Source: an uncultured Eubacteriales bacterium (GTDB lineage Bacteria > Bacillota > Clostridia > Christensenellales > Aristaeellaceae). Taken from it: DNA of 52,968 bases. The first letter of the stretch is position 1. Every line of letters starts with the position of its first letter. Below are positions 41,917 to 50,830 of this stretch, in pieces. Made by a program: the position numbers and the translations under genes. The DNA lies in the NCBI GenBank assembly GCA_902765735.1, contig CACXBB010000033.1, positions 1-52,968 of the forward strand, given 5' to 3'. The notes beneath the pieces were generated by a model. It searched no databases, had not been told where the DNA came from, and saw nothing but the letters and a program-made list of their open reading frames with translations.

Positions 41917-41945
41917 TTGACAACGGGTTGAATCGCGAATATCCT
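41917..41945 (+). promoter_or_regulatory. Promoter for feoAB
   Basis: TTGACA (41917-41922), 17-bp spacer, TATCCT (41940-41945). The predicted RNA start is near 41952, which bears on the choice of feoAB start codon. Confidence 0.65.
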
Positions 41946-41969
41946 AAAGGTATCGGAGAAAAAAGGCAA

Positions 41970-44345
41970 TTGCATGGAACGGAGGCGATTTCTACGACAT
42001 TAAGGGAGCTTGAGATCGGCAAGTCGGCGCGGATCGAGGCCGTGGGCGGCGACGGCGCGCTGCGGCAGCACTTCCTGGACATGGGCGTGATCCCGGGGGC
42101 GGAGGTCACGCTTGTGAAATACGCCCCGCTGGGCGACCCCATGGAGCTGAGGATCCACAGCTACGAGCTGACGCTTCGGCTGTCGGACGCGGAGAAGATC
42201 GAGATCACCCCCATCGCCCGACGCGCGCAGAAGCCCGAGAGCGCGGAGAGCGCGGAGAAATCCCGGCACCTGGGCCTGGGCGAGGAGGGCATATTCCATC
42301 CCCCGGGCACAGGCAACCCGCTGCCGGACACGGAGATATTGACCTTCGCGCTGGTGGGCAACCAGAACTGCGGCAAGACCACGCTGTTCAACCAGCTCAC
42401 CGGCATGAACCAGCACGTGGGCAACTTCCCCGGCGTGACGGTGGACCGCAAGGACGGCGCCATCATCGGCGCGCGCAACACCCGCATCACCGACCTGCCG
42501 GGCATCTACTCCATGTCCCCCTACTCCAGCGAGGAGCTGGTGTCGCGGGACTTCGTGCTGAACGAAAAGCCCCGGGCCATCATCAACATCGTGGACGCCA
42601 CCAACATCGAGCGCAACCTGTACCTGACCATGCAGCTATTGGAGACGGGCATCCCCACGGTGGTGGCGCTCAACATGATGGACGAGCTGCGCGGCAACGG
42701 CGGCTCGGTGGACATCAACCGCATGGAGGCCATGCTGGGCGTGCCCGTGGTGCCCATCTCCGCGGCCAAGAACGAGGGCGTGGAGGAGCTGAAGGACCAC
42801 GCCGTGCACATCGCCCGCTATCAGGAGCCGCCATTGAGGCAGGACTTTTGCGGCAAGGACGATCAGGGCGGCGCGGTGCACCGCTGCCTGCACGCGGTGT
42901 GCCATCTGATCGAGGACCACGCCCAGCGCGCGGGCCTGCCGCTTCGGTTCGCGGCCAGCAAGATCGTCGAGGGTGACAGGCTGATACTGGACAAGCTGAA
43001 TCTGGACGCCAACGAGCTTGAGATGCTGGACCACATCGTTAAGCAGATGGAATCCGAGCGCGGCCTGGACCGGGCGGCGGCTATGGCGGACATGCGCTTT
43101 TCGTTCATCGAGAAGGTGTGCGACGCCTGCGTGACCCGGCCCCACGAGAGCAAGGAGCACCTGCGCAGCGAGCGCATCGACCGTCTGCTGACCGGGCGCT
43201 TTACCGCCATACCGATGTTCATACTGATCATGGGCCTGGTGTTCTACCTGACCTTCAGCGTGGTGGGCGCGTGGCTTCAGAACCTGATGGCCGCGGGGGT
43301 ATCGGCGCTGACCGACGCCGCGGACGTCGCGCTGAGCGCCGCCTCGGTCAACCCGGTGATCCACAACCTGATCATCGGCGGCATCTTCGAGGGCGTGGGC
43401 AGCGTCCTGAGCTTTTTGCCCATCATCGTGGTGATGTTCTTCTTCCTGTCGATGCTGGAGGACTCCGGCTACATCGCCCGTGTGGCGTTCTTCATGGACA
43501 AGCTGCTTCGAAAGATCGGCCTCTCGGGCCGCAGCATCGTGCCGATGCTGATCGGCTTCGGCTGCACGGTGCCCGCGGTGATGTCCACCCGCACCCTGCC
43601 CAGCGAGCGCGACCGCCGTATGACCATACTGCTGACGCCCTTCATGTCCTGCACGGCGAAGCTGCCCATCTACGGCTTCTTCGTGGCGGCGTTCTTTCCG
43701 AAGCGGGGCTGGCTGGTGATGGTGGCGCTGTACGCCCTGGGCATACTCACCGGCATCGCGGCGGCGGCGCTCTACAAGAGCACGCTGTTTAAGGGCGAGG
43801 CCGTGCCGCTGGTACTGGAGCTGCCCAACTACCGGCTGCCCAGCCCCCGAAGCGTCATGCAGCTTCTGTGGGAGAAGTCCAAGGACTTTCTGCAGCGCGC
43901 CTTTTCGGTGATCCTCGTGGCCACCATCGTGGTGTGGTGCCTGTCCCACTTTGACACCCAGTTCAACCTCACCGAGGACATGCGCACCAGCATACTCGCG
44001 CTGCTCTCCGGCTGGCTGGCCCCGATCCTCAGGCCCCTGGGCCTGGGCGACTGGCGGGTGGCCACCTCGCTGATCACCGGCTTCATGGCCAAGGAGAGCG
44101 TGGTCACCGTGATGCAGATGCTCTACCGCGGCGAGAGCGGCGTGGTGGCGGCCATGAGCACGCTGTCCGCCGCCAGCATGCTGGCCTTCAGCCTGCTCTA
44201 CACCCCCTGCGTGGCCGCCGTGGCCGCCATCCGCCGGGAGCTGGGCCGCCGCTGGGCCGTGGGCGTGGTGCTCTGGCAGTGCGGCATCGCCTGGTTCGTG
44301 GCGCTGTGCGTGCGCGTGATCGGGCTGGCGCTGGGACTGGGATAA
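41970..44345 (+). CDS. feoB: Fused FeoA-FeoB ferrous-iron transporter; start codon uncertain
   Basis: 791 residues if TTG 41970 is used. The N-terminus (about 9-85) is a FeoA SH3-like domain (LRELEIGKSARIEAVGG ... FLDMGVIPGAEV). A linker leads to the G domain: G1 GNQNCGKTT (130-138), G3 DLPG (175-178), G4 NMMD (235-238), then the FeoB-N helices and about ten membrane helices, including the two gate repeats (LIGFGCTVPAVMSTR, TPFMSCTAKLPIY). It imports Fe2+. The best ribosome site (GGAGG, 41981-41985) lies 8 nt before an ACG codon at 41994 in frame, which reads like a mutated ATG giving MTLRELEIG; the TTG would be only 18 nt from the predicted RNA start. Confidence 0.95.
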   Translation: MHGTEAISTTLRELEIGKSARIEAVGGDGALRQHFLDMGVIPGAEVTLVKYAPLGDPMELRIHSYELTLRLSDAEKIEITPIARRAQKPESAESAEKSRHLGLGEEGIFHPPGTGNPLPDTEILTFALVGNQNCGKTTLFNQLTGMNQHVGNFPGVTVDRKDGAIIGARNTRITDLPGIYSMSPYSSEELVSRDFVLNEKPRAIINIVDATNIERNLYLTMQLLETGIPTVVALNMMDELRGNGGSVDINRMEAMLGVPVVPISAAKNEGVEELKDHAVHIARYQEPPLRQDFCGKDDQGGAVHRCLHAVCHLIEDHAQRAGLPLRFAASKIVEGDRLILDKLNLDANELEMLDHIVKQMESERGLDRAAAMADMRFSFIEKVCDACVTRPHESKEHLRSERIDRLLTGRFTAIPMFILIMGLVFYLTFSVVGAWLQNLMAAGVSALTDAADVALSAASVNPVIHNLIIGGIFEGVGSVLSFLPIIVVMFFFLSMLEDSGYIARVAFFMDKLLRKIGLSGRSIVPMLIGFGCTVPAVMSTRTLPSERDRRMTILLTPFMSCTAKLPIYGFFVAAFFPKRGWLVMVALYALGILTGIAAAALYKSTLFKGEAVPLVLELPNYRLPSPRSVMQLLWEKSKDFLQRAFSVILVATIVVWCLSHFDTQFNLTEDMRTSILALLSGWLAPILRPLGLGDWRVATSLITGFMAKESVVTVMQMLYRGESGVVAAMSTLSAASMLAFSLLYTPCVAAVAAIRRELGRRWAVGVVLWQCGIAWFVALCVRVIGLALGLG

Positions 44346-44355
44346 GGAGGCGACC

Positions 44356-44523
44356 ATGAATCTTATCGATATCCTGCTGATACTGGCCATCGCCGCGGCG
44401 GTGGTCCTCGCCCTGCGCCATGCCGTGAGGACCCGCCGGTCCGGCGGCTGCGGCTGCGGCTGCGCCGGATGCAACAAGCCCTGCGCGTCCCGGAACGCCG
44501 GCACCCGGCCGCCCGAACGGTAA
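44356..44523 (+). CDS. FeoB-associated Cys-rich membrane protein
   Basis: 55 residues. One N-terminal membrane helix (LIDILLILAIAAAVVLAL), a basic stretch, then a Cys cluster GCGCGCAGCNKPC and a charged end. This is the small FeoB-associated protein seen beside feoB in many Firmicutes; the Cys residues may bind iron and could play the part of FeoC. GGAGG lies 6 nt before ATG. It follows feoAB by 10 bp. Confidence 0.88.
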   Translation: MNLIDILLILAIAAAVVLALRHAVRTRRSGGCGCGCAGCNKPCASRNAGTRPPER

Positions 44524-44535
44524 TCCCTGACCCGA

Positions 44536-44615
44536 TCAACCTCCTCTGCTTCCTGCCCGTCTGGCTTTCCCGACTTGCCCCTCGCCGTCATCGACAAGAA
44601 ACAGTAGGAGGTTGA
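44536..44615 (+). promoter_or_regulatory. Inverted repeat pairing the ribosome site of the DtxR/MntR-type gene
   Basis: TCAACCTCCT (44536-44545) is the exact reverse complement of AGGAGGTTGA (44606-44615), which contains the Shine-Dalgarno site of the regulator gene (ATG 44618). The loop is 60 nt. The fold would hide the ribosome site. No aptamer family is recognised. Confidence 0.5.
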
Positions 44616-44617
44616 CC

Positions 44618-44992
44618 ATGGCAAGACCCACCACCAATCAATCCATCGAAGACTACCTGGAGGCCATACTGGTCGTCCAGCAGCAAAGCGGACACTGTCG
44701 GTCCGTGGACGTCGCCAACCACCTGGGCTTCACGAAGGCCAGCGTGTCGGTGGCGGTGTCCAACCTGTCCCGGCTGGGCTACGCCCGCAAGCTGGCCGAC
44801 GGCAACCTGGTGCTCACCGAGAAGGGCATGGAGTATGCCGCGTCGGTGCTCCGGCGGCACCGGCTGCTCACGGACGTGCTCGTGCGCCTGGGCGTGCCGC
44901 CGGAGATCGCCGAGGAGGACGCCTGCCGCATCGAGCACGACATCAGCGCCGAGACCTACGACCGGATCAAGGCGTGGTACGAGCGCGCATAG
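44618..44992 (+). CDS. DtxR/MntR-family metal-dependent regulator, short form
   Basis: 124 residues from ATG 44618. The winged helix (SVDVANHLGFTKASVSVAVSNLSRLGYA) precedes the dimer/metal domain. By alignment, metal ligands are D12 and E15 (EDYLEA, MntR-type), H81 (RRHRLL), C103, E106 and H107 (EEDACRIEHDIS); C103 in place of Glu is the DtxR/IdeR (iron) form. There is no C-terminal SH3/FeoA domain. It likely senses Fe2+ or Mn2+ and represses iron uptake, and sits behind feoAB. Its ribosome site can pair with an upstream complement. Confidence 0.9.
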   Translation: MARPTTNQSIEDYLEAILVVQQQSGHCRSVDVANHLGFTKASVSVAVSNLSRLGYARKLADGNLVLTEKGMEYAASVLRRHRLLTDVLVRLGVPPEIAEEDACRIEHDISAETYDRIKAWYERA

Positions 44993-45006
44993 CGCCGCCC
45001 GAATCA

Positions 45007-45035
45007 TTGACACTGATCGCACGGAATGATATAAT
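45007..45035 (+). promoter_or_regulatory. Consensus sigma-A promoter for kduI-kduD
   Basis: TTGACA (45007-45012), 17-bp spacer, TATAAT (45030-45035): a perfect consensus, 38 bp before the kduI ATG. Confidence 0.85.
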
Positions 45036-45072
45036 TGCAGTATAAAAATGACAAGAAACGGGGGTCATACCA

Positions 45073-45915
45073 ATGGACATTCGCTATTCCTGCAACCAGC
45101 GCGACTTCAAGCGCTACACCACCGAGGAGGTGCGGAAGGAATTCCTGATCGAGACGCTGTTCGTGCCGGGCAGGGTGACACCGGTGTACAGCCACGTGGA
45201 CCGCATGGTCACGGTGGGCATCATGCCCGCGGACAGGCCGCTGTCCATCGACGACGGCATCGACGTGTGGCACTGCTTCGGCACCCACGCCTTCCTGGAG
45301 CGCCGCGAGGCCGGCCTGTTCAACGTCGGCGGCGCGGGAACGGTGACGGTGGACGGCACGGTCTACCCGATGGGCTACAAGGACTGCCTGTACATCACCA
45401 TGGGCGCGAAGGACGTGGTCTTTGCCTCCGACGATCCGGCGAATCCGGCCAAATTCTACATGGTGTCGGCTCCAGCCCACACCCGCTATGAAAACCGGCT
45501 CATCAAGATCGCCGACGCCGCCAAAAAGCCCTGCGGCGCGGCGGAGACCAGCAACAAGCGGGTCATCAACCAGTTCATCCACCCCGACGTATTGAAGACC
45601 TGCCAGCTCTCCATGGGCATGACGGTGCTGGAGCCCGGCAGCGTGTGGAACACCATGCCCGCCCACACCCACGAGCGGCGCATGGAGGTGTACTTCTACT
45701 TCGAGGTGCCCAAGGACAACGTGGTGTTCCACTTCATGGGCGAGCCCGATGAGACCCGCCACGTGGTGATGCTCAACGAACAGGCCATCATCAGCCCTTC
45801 CTGGTCCATCCACGCCGGCGCGGGCACCAGCAACTACACCTTCATCTGGGCCATGGGCGGCGAAAATCAGGCCTTTGACGACATGGACAACATACCCACC
45901 ACAGAACTGCGATAA
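45073..45915 (+). CDS. kduI: 5-dehydro-4-deoxy-D-glucuronate isomerase
   Basis: 280 residues, cupin fold. Conserved KduI blocks: RYSCNQRDFKRYTTEEVRKEFL, DRMVTVGIMPADRPL, CFGTHAFLERREAGLFNVGG, and the zinc site PAHTHERRMEVYFYF (two His and a Glu), then GEPDETRH and SWSIHAGAGTSNY (last His). It converts 5-keto-4-deoxyuronate from pectin or glycosaminoglycan breakdown to 3-deoxy-D-glycero-2,5-hexodiulosonate. It stands with kduD (15 bp) behind a consensus promoter. Confidence 0.96.
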   Translation: MDIRYSCNQRDFKRYTTEEVRKEFLIETLFVPGRVTPVYSHVDRMVTVGIMPADRPLSIDDGIDVWHCFGTHAFLERREAGLFNVGGAGTVTVDGTVYPMGYKDCLYITMGAKDVVFASDDPANPAKFYMVSAPAHTRYENRLIKIADAAKKPCGAAETSNKRVINQFIHPDVLKTCQLSMGMTVLEPGSVWNTMPAHTHERRMEVYFYFEVPKDNVVFHFMGEPDETRHVVMLNEQAIISPSWSIHAGAGTSNYTFIWAMGGENQAFDDMDNIPTTELR

Positions 45916-45930
45916 GAGGAGGAGATACCC

Positions 45931-46734
45931 ATGAACGATTTTATGAAGAACTTCAGCCTTGAGGGCAAGATCGCCTGGATCACCGGCGCGAGCTACGGCA
46001 TCGGCTTCGCCATCGCCACCGCCTACGCCCACAGCGGCGCGAGGATCGTGTTCAACGACATCAACCAGGAGCTGGTGGACAAGGGCCTGGCCGCCTATAA
46101 AGAGGCCGGCATCGACGCCCGCGGCTACGTGTGCGACGTGACCAATGAGGAGGCCGTGCAGGCGCTGGTGAAGCAGATCGAGGCCGAGGTCGGCGTGGTG
46201 GACATACTGGTCAACAACGCCGGCATCATCCGCCGCATCCCCATGTGCGAGATGCCCGCCTCGGAGTTCAGCAAGGTCATCAACGTGGACCTGGTGGCCC
46301 CGTTCATCGTGGCCAAGGCCGTCATCCCCTCCATGATCAAGAAGGGCCACGGCAAGATCATCAACATCTGCTCCATGATGTCCGAGCTGGGCCGCGAGAC
46401 CGTGTCCGCCTACGCTGCGGCCAAGGGCGGCCTCAAGATGCTGACCCGCAACATCTGCTCCGAGTACGGCGAGTTCAACATCCAGTGCAACGGCATCGGC
46501 CCCGGCTACATCGCCACCCCCCAGACCGCGCCCCTGCGGGAGCGCCAGCCCGACGGCAGCCGCCACCCCTTCGACCAGTTCATCGTGGCCAAGACCCCCG
46601 CGGCCCGCTGGGGCACCACCGACGACCTGATGGGCCCCGCCGTGTTCCTGGCCTCCGACGCCTCCAACTTCGTCAACGGCCACGTGCTCTACGTGGACGG
46701 CGGTATCCTCGCCTATATCGGCAAGCAGCCGTAA
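45931..46734 (+). CDS. kduD: 2-dehydro-3-deoxy-D-gluconate 5-dehydrogenase-type SDR
   Basis: 267 residues. SDR motifs: ITGASYGIG (about 18-26), NDIN after strand 2 (NAD type), NNAG (about 95-98), catalytic Ser in NICSMMS and YAAAK (Y-x3-K). The loop GRETVSAYAAAKGGLKMLTRN and the end FVNGHVLYVDGGILAYIGKQP are typical of KduD/gluconate 5-dehydrogenases. With KduI upstream it likely makes 2-keto-3-deoxygluconate with NADH; gluconate 5-dehydrogenase activity is the alternative. GGAGG lies upstream. A strong inverted repeat follows the stop. Confidence 0.9.
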   Translation: MNDFMKNFSLEGKIAWITGASYGIGFAIATAYAHSGARIVFNDINQELVDKGLAAYKEAGIDARGYVCDVTNEEAVQALVKQIEAEVGVVDILVNNAGIIRRIPMCEMPASEFSKVINVDLVAPFIVAKAVIPSMIKKGHGKIINICSMMSELGRETVSAYAAAKGGLKMLTRNICSEYGEFNIQCNGIGPGYIATPQTAPLRERQPDGSRHPFDQFIVAKTPAARWGTTDDLMGPAVFLASDASNFVNGHVLYVDGGILAYIGKQP

Positions 46735-46741
46735 AAAAAGC

Positions 46742-46800
46742 AATCAATAACAAACCCCGTGGGGACGGCCGATGGCCGCCTCGACGGGGTTTGTTATTGA
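46742..46800. terminator. Bidirectional terminator between kduD and hepT
   Basis: A perfect 17- to 19-bp inverted repeat (AATCAATAACAAACCCCGT and its complement) with an inner GGCCGATGGCC stem. Its right arm touches the stop codon of the minus-strand hepT gene. The A/T-rich ends act as T-runs for each strand. Confidence 0.75.
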
Positions 46801-46801
46801 T

Positions 46802-47149
46802 TCAGTTCATTCGATTCAATATATCCGACAGCGCATCCCGAAGGGGTTTAAAGTCGCCCGTGATGGCTTCCCAGACGATCCTCATGCGGACGCCCTCATA
46901 ATCATGGACGATGCGGTTGCGCAGGCCGTACATCTGCCGCCACGGGATTTCCGGGTGCGCGGCGGAGAAGGCGTCGTCCAGTCCGTTTCGGGCGAGTTCC
47001 CCGATTTGCAGCACGTTGAAGACGCACGCCTCCTGGAGCATGCGATTGTCCACAAAATCCTGAAAATCCCGGCCTTCGCAGTATTCGAGGGTGTGGTCGA
47101 GGTGGCCGATGATCTTGCGAAGGACCTGCGCGTTTCGCTTATCGCTCAT
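46802..47149 (-). CDS. hepT: HepT-family ribonuclease toxin (DUF86)
   Basis: 115 residues, all-helical HEPN domain. The catalytic R-x4-H-x-Y motif is at 77-84 (RNRIVHDY). HepT cleaves RNA and is switched off when its partner MntA adds AMP to the motif Tyr. The gene overlaps mntA by 11 bp and is second in the pair, as in known HepT/MntA systems. Confidence 0.92.
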   Translation of the reverse strand: MSDKRNAQVLRKIIGHLDHTLEYCEGRDFQDFVDNRMLQEACVFNVLQIGELARNGLDDAFSAAHPEIPWRQMYGLRNRIVHDYEGVRMRIVWEAITGDFKPLRDALSDILNRMN

Positions 47150-47438
47150 AGATGACCTTCCCCGTTTTCTGTATTTCGCGCTCGATCCTCGAGCCGGGAA
47201 CGATGTCCCGGGTGTCGATCAGGTCCACCGGGCAATCGAAGGACCGGCAGACGTCCTCCATGAGCCCGAAGAAGGAGAGGCCCGGCAGGCCGCTGTCCAC
47301 GAGGATGTCGATATCGCTATCCGGCGTGGCGAGTCCTTTGCCGTAGGAGCCGAACAGCACGGCCCTGCGGACGTTGTTCCGGACGAACACGGGCGTCAGC
47401 CGCGCCTTGATCTGGTCGATCGTATAGGGATGAACCAA
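47139..47438 (-). CDS. mntA: MntA-family nucleotidyltransferase antitoxin
   Basis: 99 residues with the minimal nucleotidyltransferase motif GS-x10-DxD at 30-44 (GSYGKG...SDID) and a third acidic residue in VDLID. It should AMPylate the HepT Tyr and neutralise it. The gene begins 79 bp after the gap stop, downstream of the gap terminator, and overlaps hepT, fixing their ratio. Confidence 0.92.
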   Translation of the reverse strand: MVHPYTIDQIKARLTPVFVRNNVRRAVLFGSYGKGLATPDSDIDILVDSGLPGLSFFGLMEDVCRSFDCPVDLIDTRDIVPGSRIEREIQKTGKVIYER

Positions 47439-47466
47439 AGGGCTCCCTCCTCTCGCGTCCGAATGG

Positions 47467-47500
47467 ATAAAACGCCCCGCTTCCCTACGGAAACGGGGCG
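47467..47500 (-). terminator. Intrinsic terminator of the gap gene
   Basis: Minus-strand stem CGCCCCG/CGGGGCG with a 14-nt loop, followed by TTTTATCC, 17 bp after the gap stop. Confidence 0.75.
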
Positions 47501-47516
47501 CGACGTTTATTGGGGA

Positions 47517-48530
47517 TTACTTGAGCTCGGAGAAGTACTTGATGGTGCGGACCATCTGGCTCACGTAGCTCATCTCGTTGTCGTACCAGGACACGACCTG
47601 CACCTGGCTCTTGCCGCCCTCGAGCTTATTGACCATGGTCTGGGTGGCGTCGAACAGGCTGCCGAACCGCATGCCGATGACGTCGGAGGAAACGATCTGG
47701 TCCTCGTTGTAGCCGAAGGACTCGGTCACTTCGCTCTTCATCTGGGCATTGATCTCCTCAACGGAGGGCTGGCCGGCGATGACGGCGTTCAGGATGGTGG
47801 TGGAGCCGGTCGGGGTGGGCACGCGCTGGGCCGCGCCGATCAGCTTGCCGTTGAGCTCGGGGATGACCAGGCCGATGGCCTTGGCGGCGCCGGTGCTGTT
47901 GGGCACGATGTTGCAGGCGCCGGCACGGGAGCGACGCAGGTCGCCCTTGCGCTGCGGGCCGTCCAGGATCATCTGATCGCCGGTGTAGGCGTGGATGGTG
48001 CACATGATGCCGGACTCGATGGCCCAGCCGTCGTTCAGGGCCTTGGCCATGGGGGCCAGGCAGTTGGTGGTGCAGGAAGCGGCGGAGATGATGGCATCCT
48101 CGGGCTTCAGGGTGGTGTGGTTGACGTTGTAGACGATGGTGGGCAGGTCATTGCCGGCAGGCGCGGAAATGACGACCTTGCGGGCGCCAGCGTCCACGTG
48201 GGCCTGGGCCTTGGCCTTGCTGGTGTAGAAGCCGGTGCACTCCAGCACGACGTCCACCTTCAGCTCACCCCAGGGCAGCTCAGCGGCGTTCGCCTTGGCG
48301 TAGATGGTGATCTCCTTGCCGTCCACGATGATGGAGTTGTCGGTGAAGTCCACCTTGTGGTCGCGAGCGTAGTTGCCCTGAGTGGAGTCATACTTGAGCA
48401 GGTGCGCCAGCATCTTGGGGGTGGTCAGGTCGTTGATGGCAACGATCTCATAGCCCTCAGCGCCGAACATCTGACGGAAAGCCAGACGGCCGATACGACC
48501 AAAACCATTAATAGCAACTTTAACAGCCAT
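47517..48530 (-). CDS. gap: Glyceraldehyde-3-phosphate dehydrogenase
   Basis: 337 residues from ATG 48530 (AGGAGG 9 nt upstream). [11 protein letters not shown] (NAD site), the catalytic C153 in [12 protein letters not shown], the His in [33 protein letters not shown] and WYDNEMSY are all in place. It oxidises glyceraldehyde 3-phosphate in glycolysis. Its codon use is more regular than that of the neighbours, as expected for an abundant protein. Promoter at 48603-48631 and terminator at 47467-47500 make it monocistronic. Confidence 0.97.
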   Translation of the reverse strand: MAVKVAINGFGRIGRLAFRQMFGAEGYEIVAINDLTTPKMLAHLLKYDSTQGNYARDHKVDFTDNSIIVDGKEITIYAKANAAELPWGELKVDVVLECTGFYTSKAKAQAHVDAGARKVVISAPAGNDLPTIVYNVNHTTLKPEDAIISAASCTTNCLAPMAKALNDGWAIESGIMCTIHAYTGDQMILDGPQRKGDLRRSRAGACNIVPNSTGAAKAIGLVIPELNGKLIGAAQRVPTPTGSTTILNAVIAGQPSVEEINAQMKSEVTESFGYNEDQIVSSDVIGMRFGSLFDATQTMVNKLEGGKSQVQVVSWYDNEMSYVSQMVRTIKYFSELK

Positions 48531-48602
48531 TGGAATCAACCTCCTAAAATATGGTCGTTTTCAACACCGGGACGTTTTCCCGATGCCTATAACTACATCA
48601 TT

Positions 48603-48631
48603 ATTGTACCCCATTGTACAGGGAATGAAAA
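48603..48631 (-). promoter_or_regulatory. Promoter for gap
   Basis: On the minus strand TTTTCA (48626-48631), 17-bp spacer, TACAAT (48603-48608), leaving a leader of about 65 nt with a GGGAAAACGTCCC hairpin. Confidence 0.55.
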
Positions 48632-48677
48632 GCCCCTTTTTGTAAAATTATCACACGATATTAATAAACGATGAAGA

Positions 48678-49856
<1,179 letters not shown>

Positions 49857-49858
49857 GG

Positions 49859-50629
49859 TCAACCCTCCCATCTGAGTATGTCCGCAAGCTGCGCAATCAT
49901 CTCGCTGCAGGTGGGCCTGCCGCGCCTTGCGTCAATTGTATCGCCAAATATGCGCTGCTGTTCGTCGATCTCGCCCGTGCGCCAGGCAGCGTCGATCACG
50001 TGCCGTATGGCGCGCTCCGCCTGGGCCCCGGTCCGCCCGAGAGGCCTCGCCGCGTCGGGATACACCCGGTCCCGCAGGTTTTGCAGCCTGCTCCGGTCCC
50101 GCCAGACCAGCCCCACCGCGCATCGGAGCATCTCCCGGCCCGGGTGATCGGGCACGCCCAGCCGGTCGAGCAGCCCCTGAAGCCGCGCGTCCCGCGACGG
50201 GGGCAGCCGTGTGGAGCGCGCCTCCAGCGCCGTGAGGGCGTCCGCGATGCCGTCGGGCGTCGGCGGGCCCTCCGAAAGCGCCGCGCCGAGGCCGTCCAGC
50301 GCGTCCAGCCCGGGCAGCGCCAGCCGGGGCGGGACGATCAAAAGCACGTGGGGATAGAGATCCAGCGACGCCGCGACGATATCGCGCGAGAGCGACACGC
50401 CGTCGCCGCCGGGCAGCACCGCCTCCGCCAGCAGCAGCCGGGGCTGGTGCTGGCGCAGCATCGGCAGGACCTCCCGGGTCGAGTGCGCCTCCGAGACCAC
50501 CTCGAAGCCCGCCGCCGCCAGCACGTCGGCAAACCGCCGCGCGCTCTCGGCGTTCAGACAGGCGGTCATCGCCCGGCAGGCGGTCACCGCCCGGCAGGCG
50601 GTCACCGCCCGTTCGCGCCCGGTTTGCAT
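49859..50629 (-). CDS. Spo0A-like protein with degenerate receiver domain
   Basis: 256 residues from ATG 50629 (GGAGGG 8 nt upstream). The C-terminal part (about 165-254) is a Spo0A DNA-binding domain: YPDAARPLG, AERAIRHVIDAAW (205-216) and GRPTCSEMIAQLADILR. The N-terminal part keeps the outline of a receiver (LLLAEAVLPGGDG) but has Glu69 where the phosphorylated Asp should be, no N-terminal acidic pair and no switch Lys. Residues 8-24 are extended by an 18-bp tandem repeat (AVTACR units). It may be a phosphorylation-independent Spo0A paralogue or relic. It lies 2 bp before deoB. Confidence 0.82.
   Translation of the reverse strand: MQTGRERAVTACRAVTACRAMTACLNAESARRFADVLAAAGFEVVSEAHSTREVLPMLRQHQPRLLLAEAVLPGGDGVSLSRDIVAASLDLYPHVLLIVPPRLALPGLDALDGLGAALSEGPPTPDGIADALTALEARSTRLPPSRDARLQGLLDRLGVPDHPGREMLRCAVGLVWRDRSRLQNLRDRVYPDAARPLGRTGAQAERAIRHVIDAAWRTGEIDEQQRIFGDTIDARRGRPTCSEMIAQLADILRWEG
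50564..50610. repeat. 18-bp tandem repeat in the Spo0A-like gene start
   Basis: GCCCGGCAGGCGGTCA[C/T]C is repeated two and a half times, adding the AVTACR-AVTACR-AMTAC residues just after the start. Confidence 0.8.
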
Positions 50630-50830
50630 ATCCTAATCCCTCCAAACCTTTTACATTCTACACGGCATGGCAAAAATCCTGCGTGCCGGACACATTTTCT
50701 GTTAAGTTAACCCGCTTTTGCGGGGATTATGTCGGCGCGCGCTTAATATTGCTCAGGAATCTTTCCCGCAAGTTCACTTTTGTTACAATGTGGTGTGGTA
50801 TAATCGTGGTGGAAATAGCTGTATATATGC

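Noticed and set aside
39481-44624. Antisense open frames of 660-700 codons over the tetrapyrrole and feoAB region
   Set aside because: Shadow frames of cobalt/iron genes; compositions are His/Gln/Gly-rich without recognisable domains.
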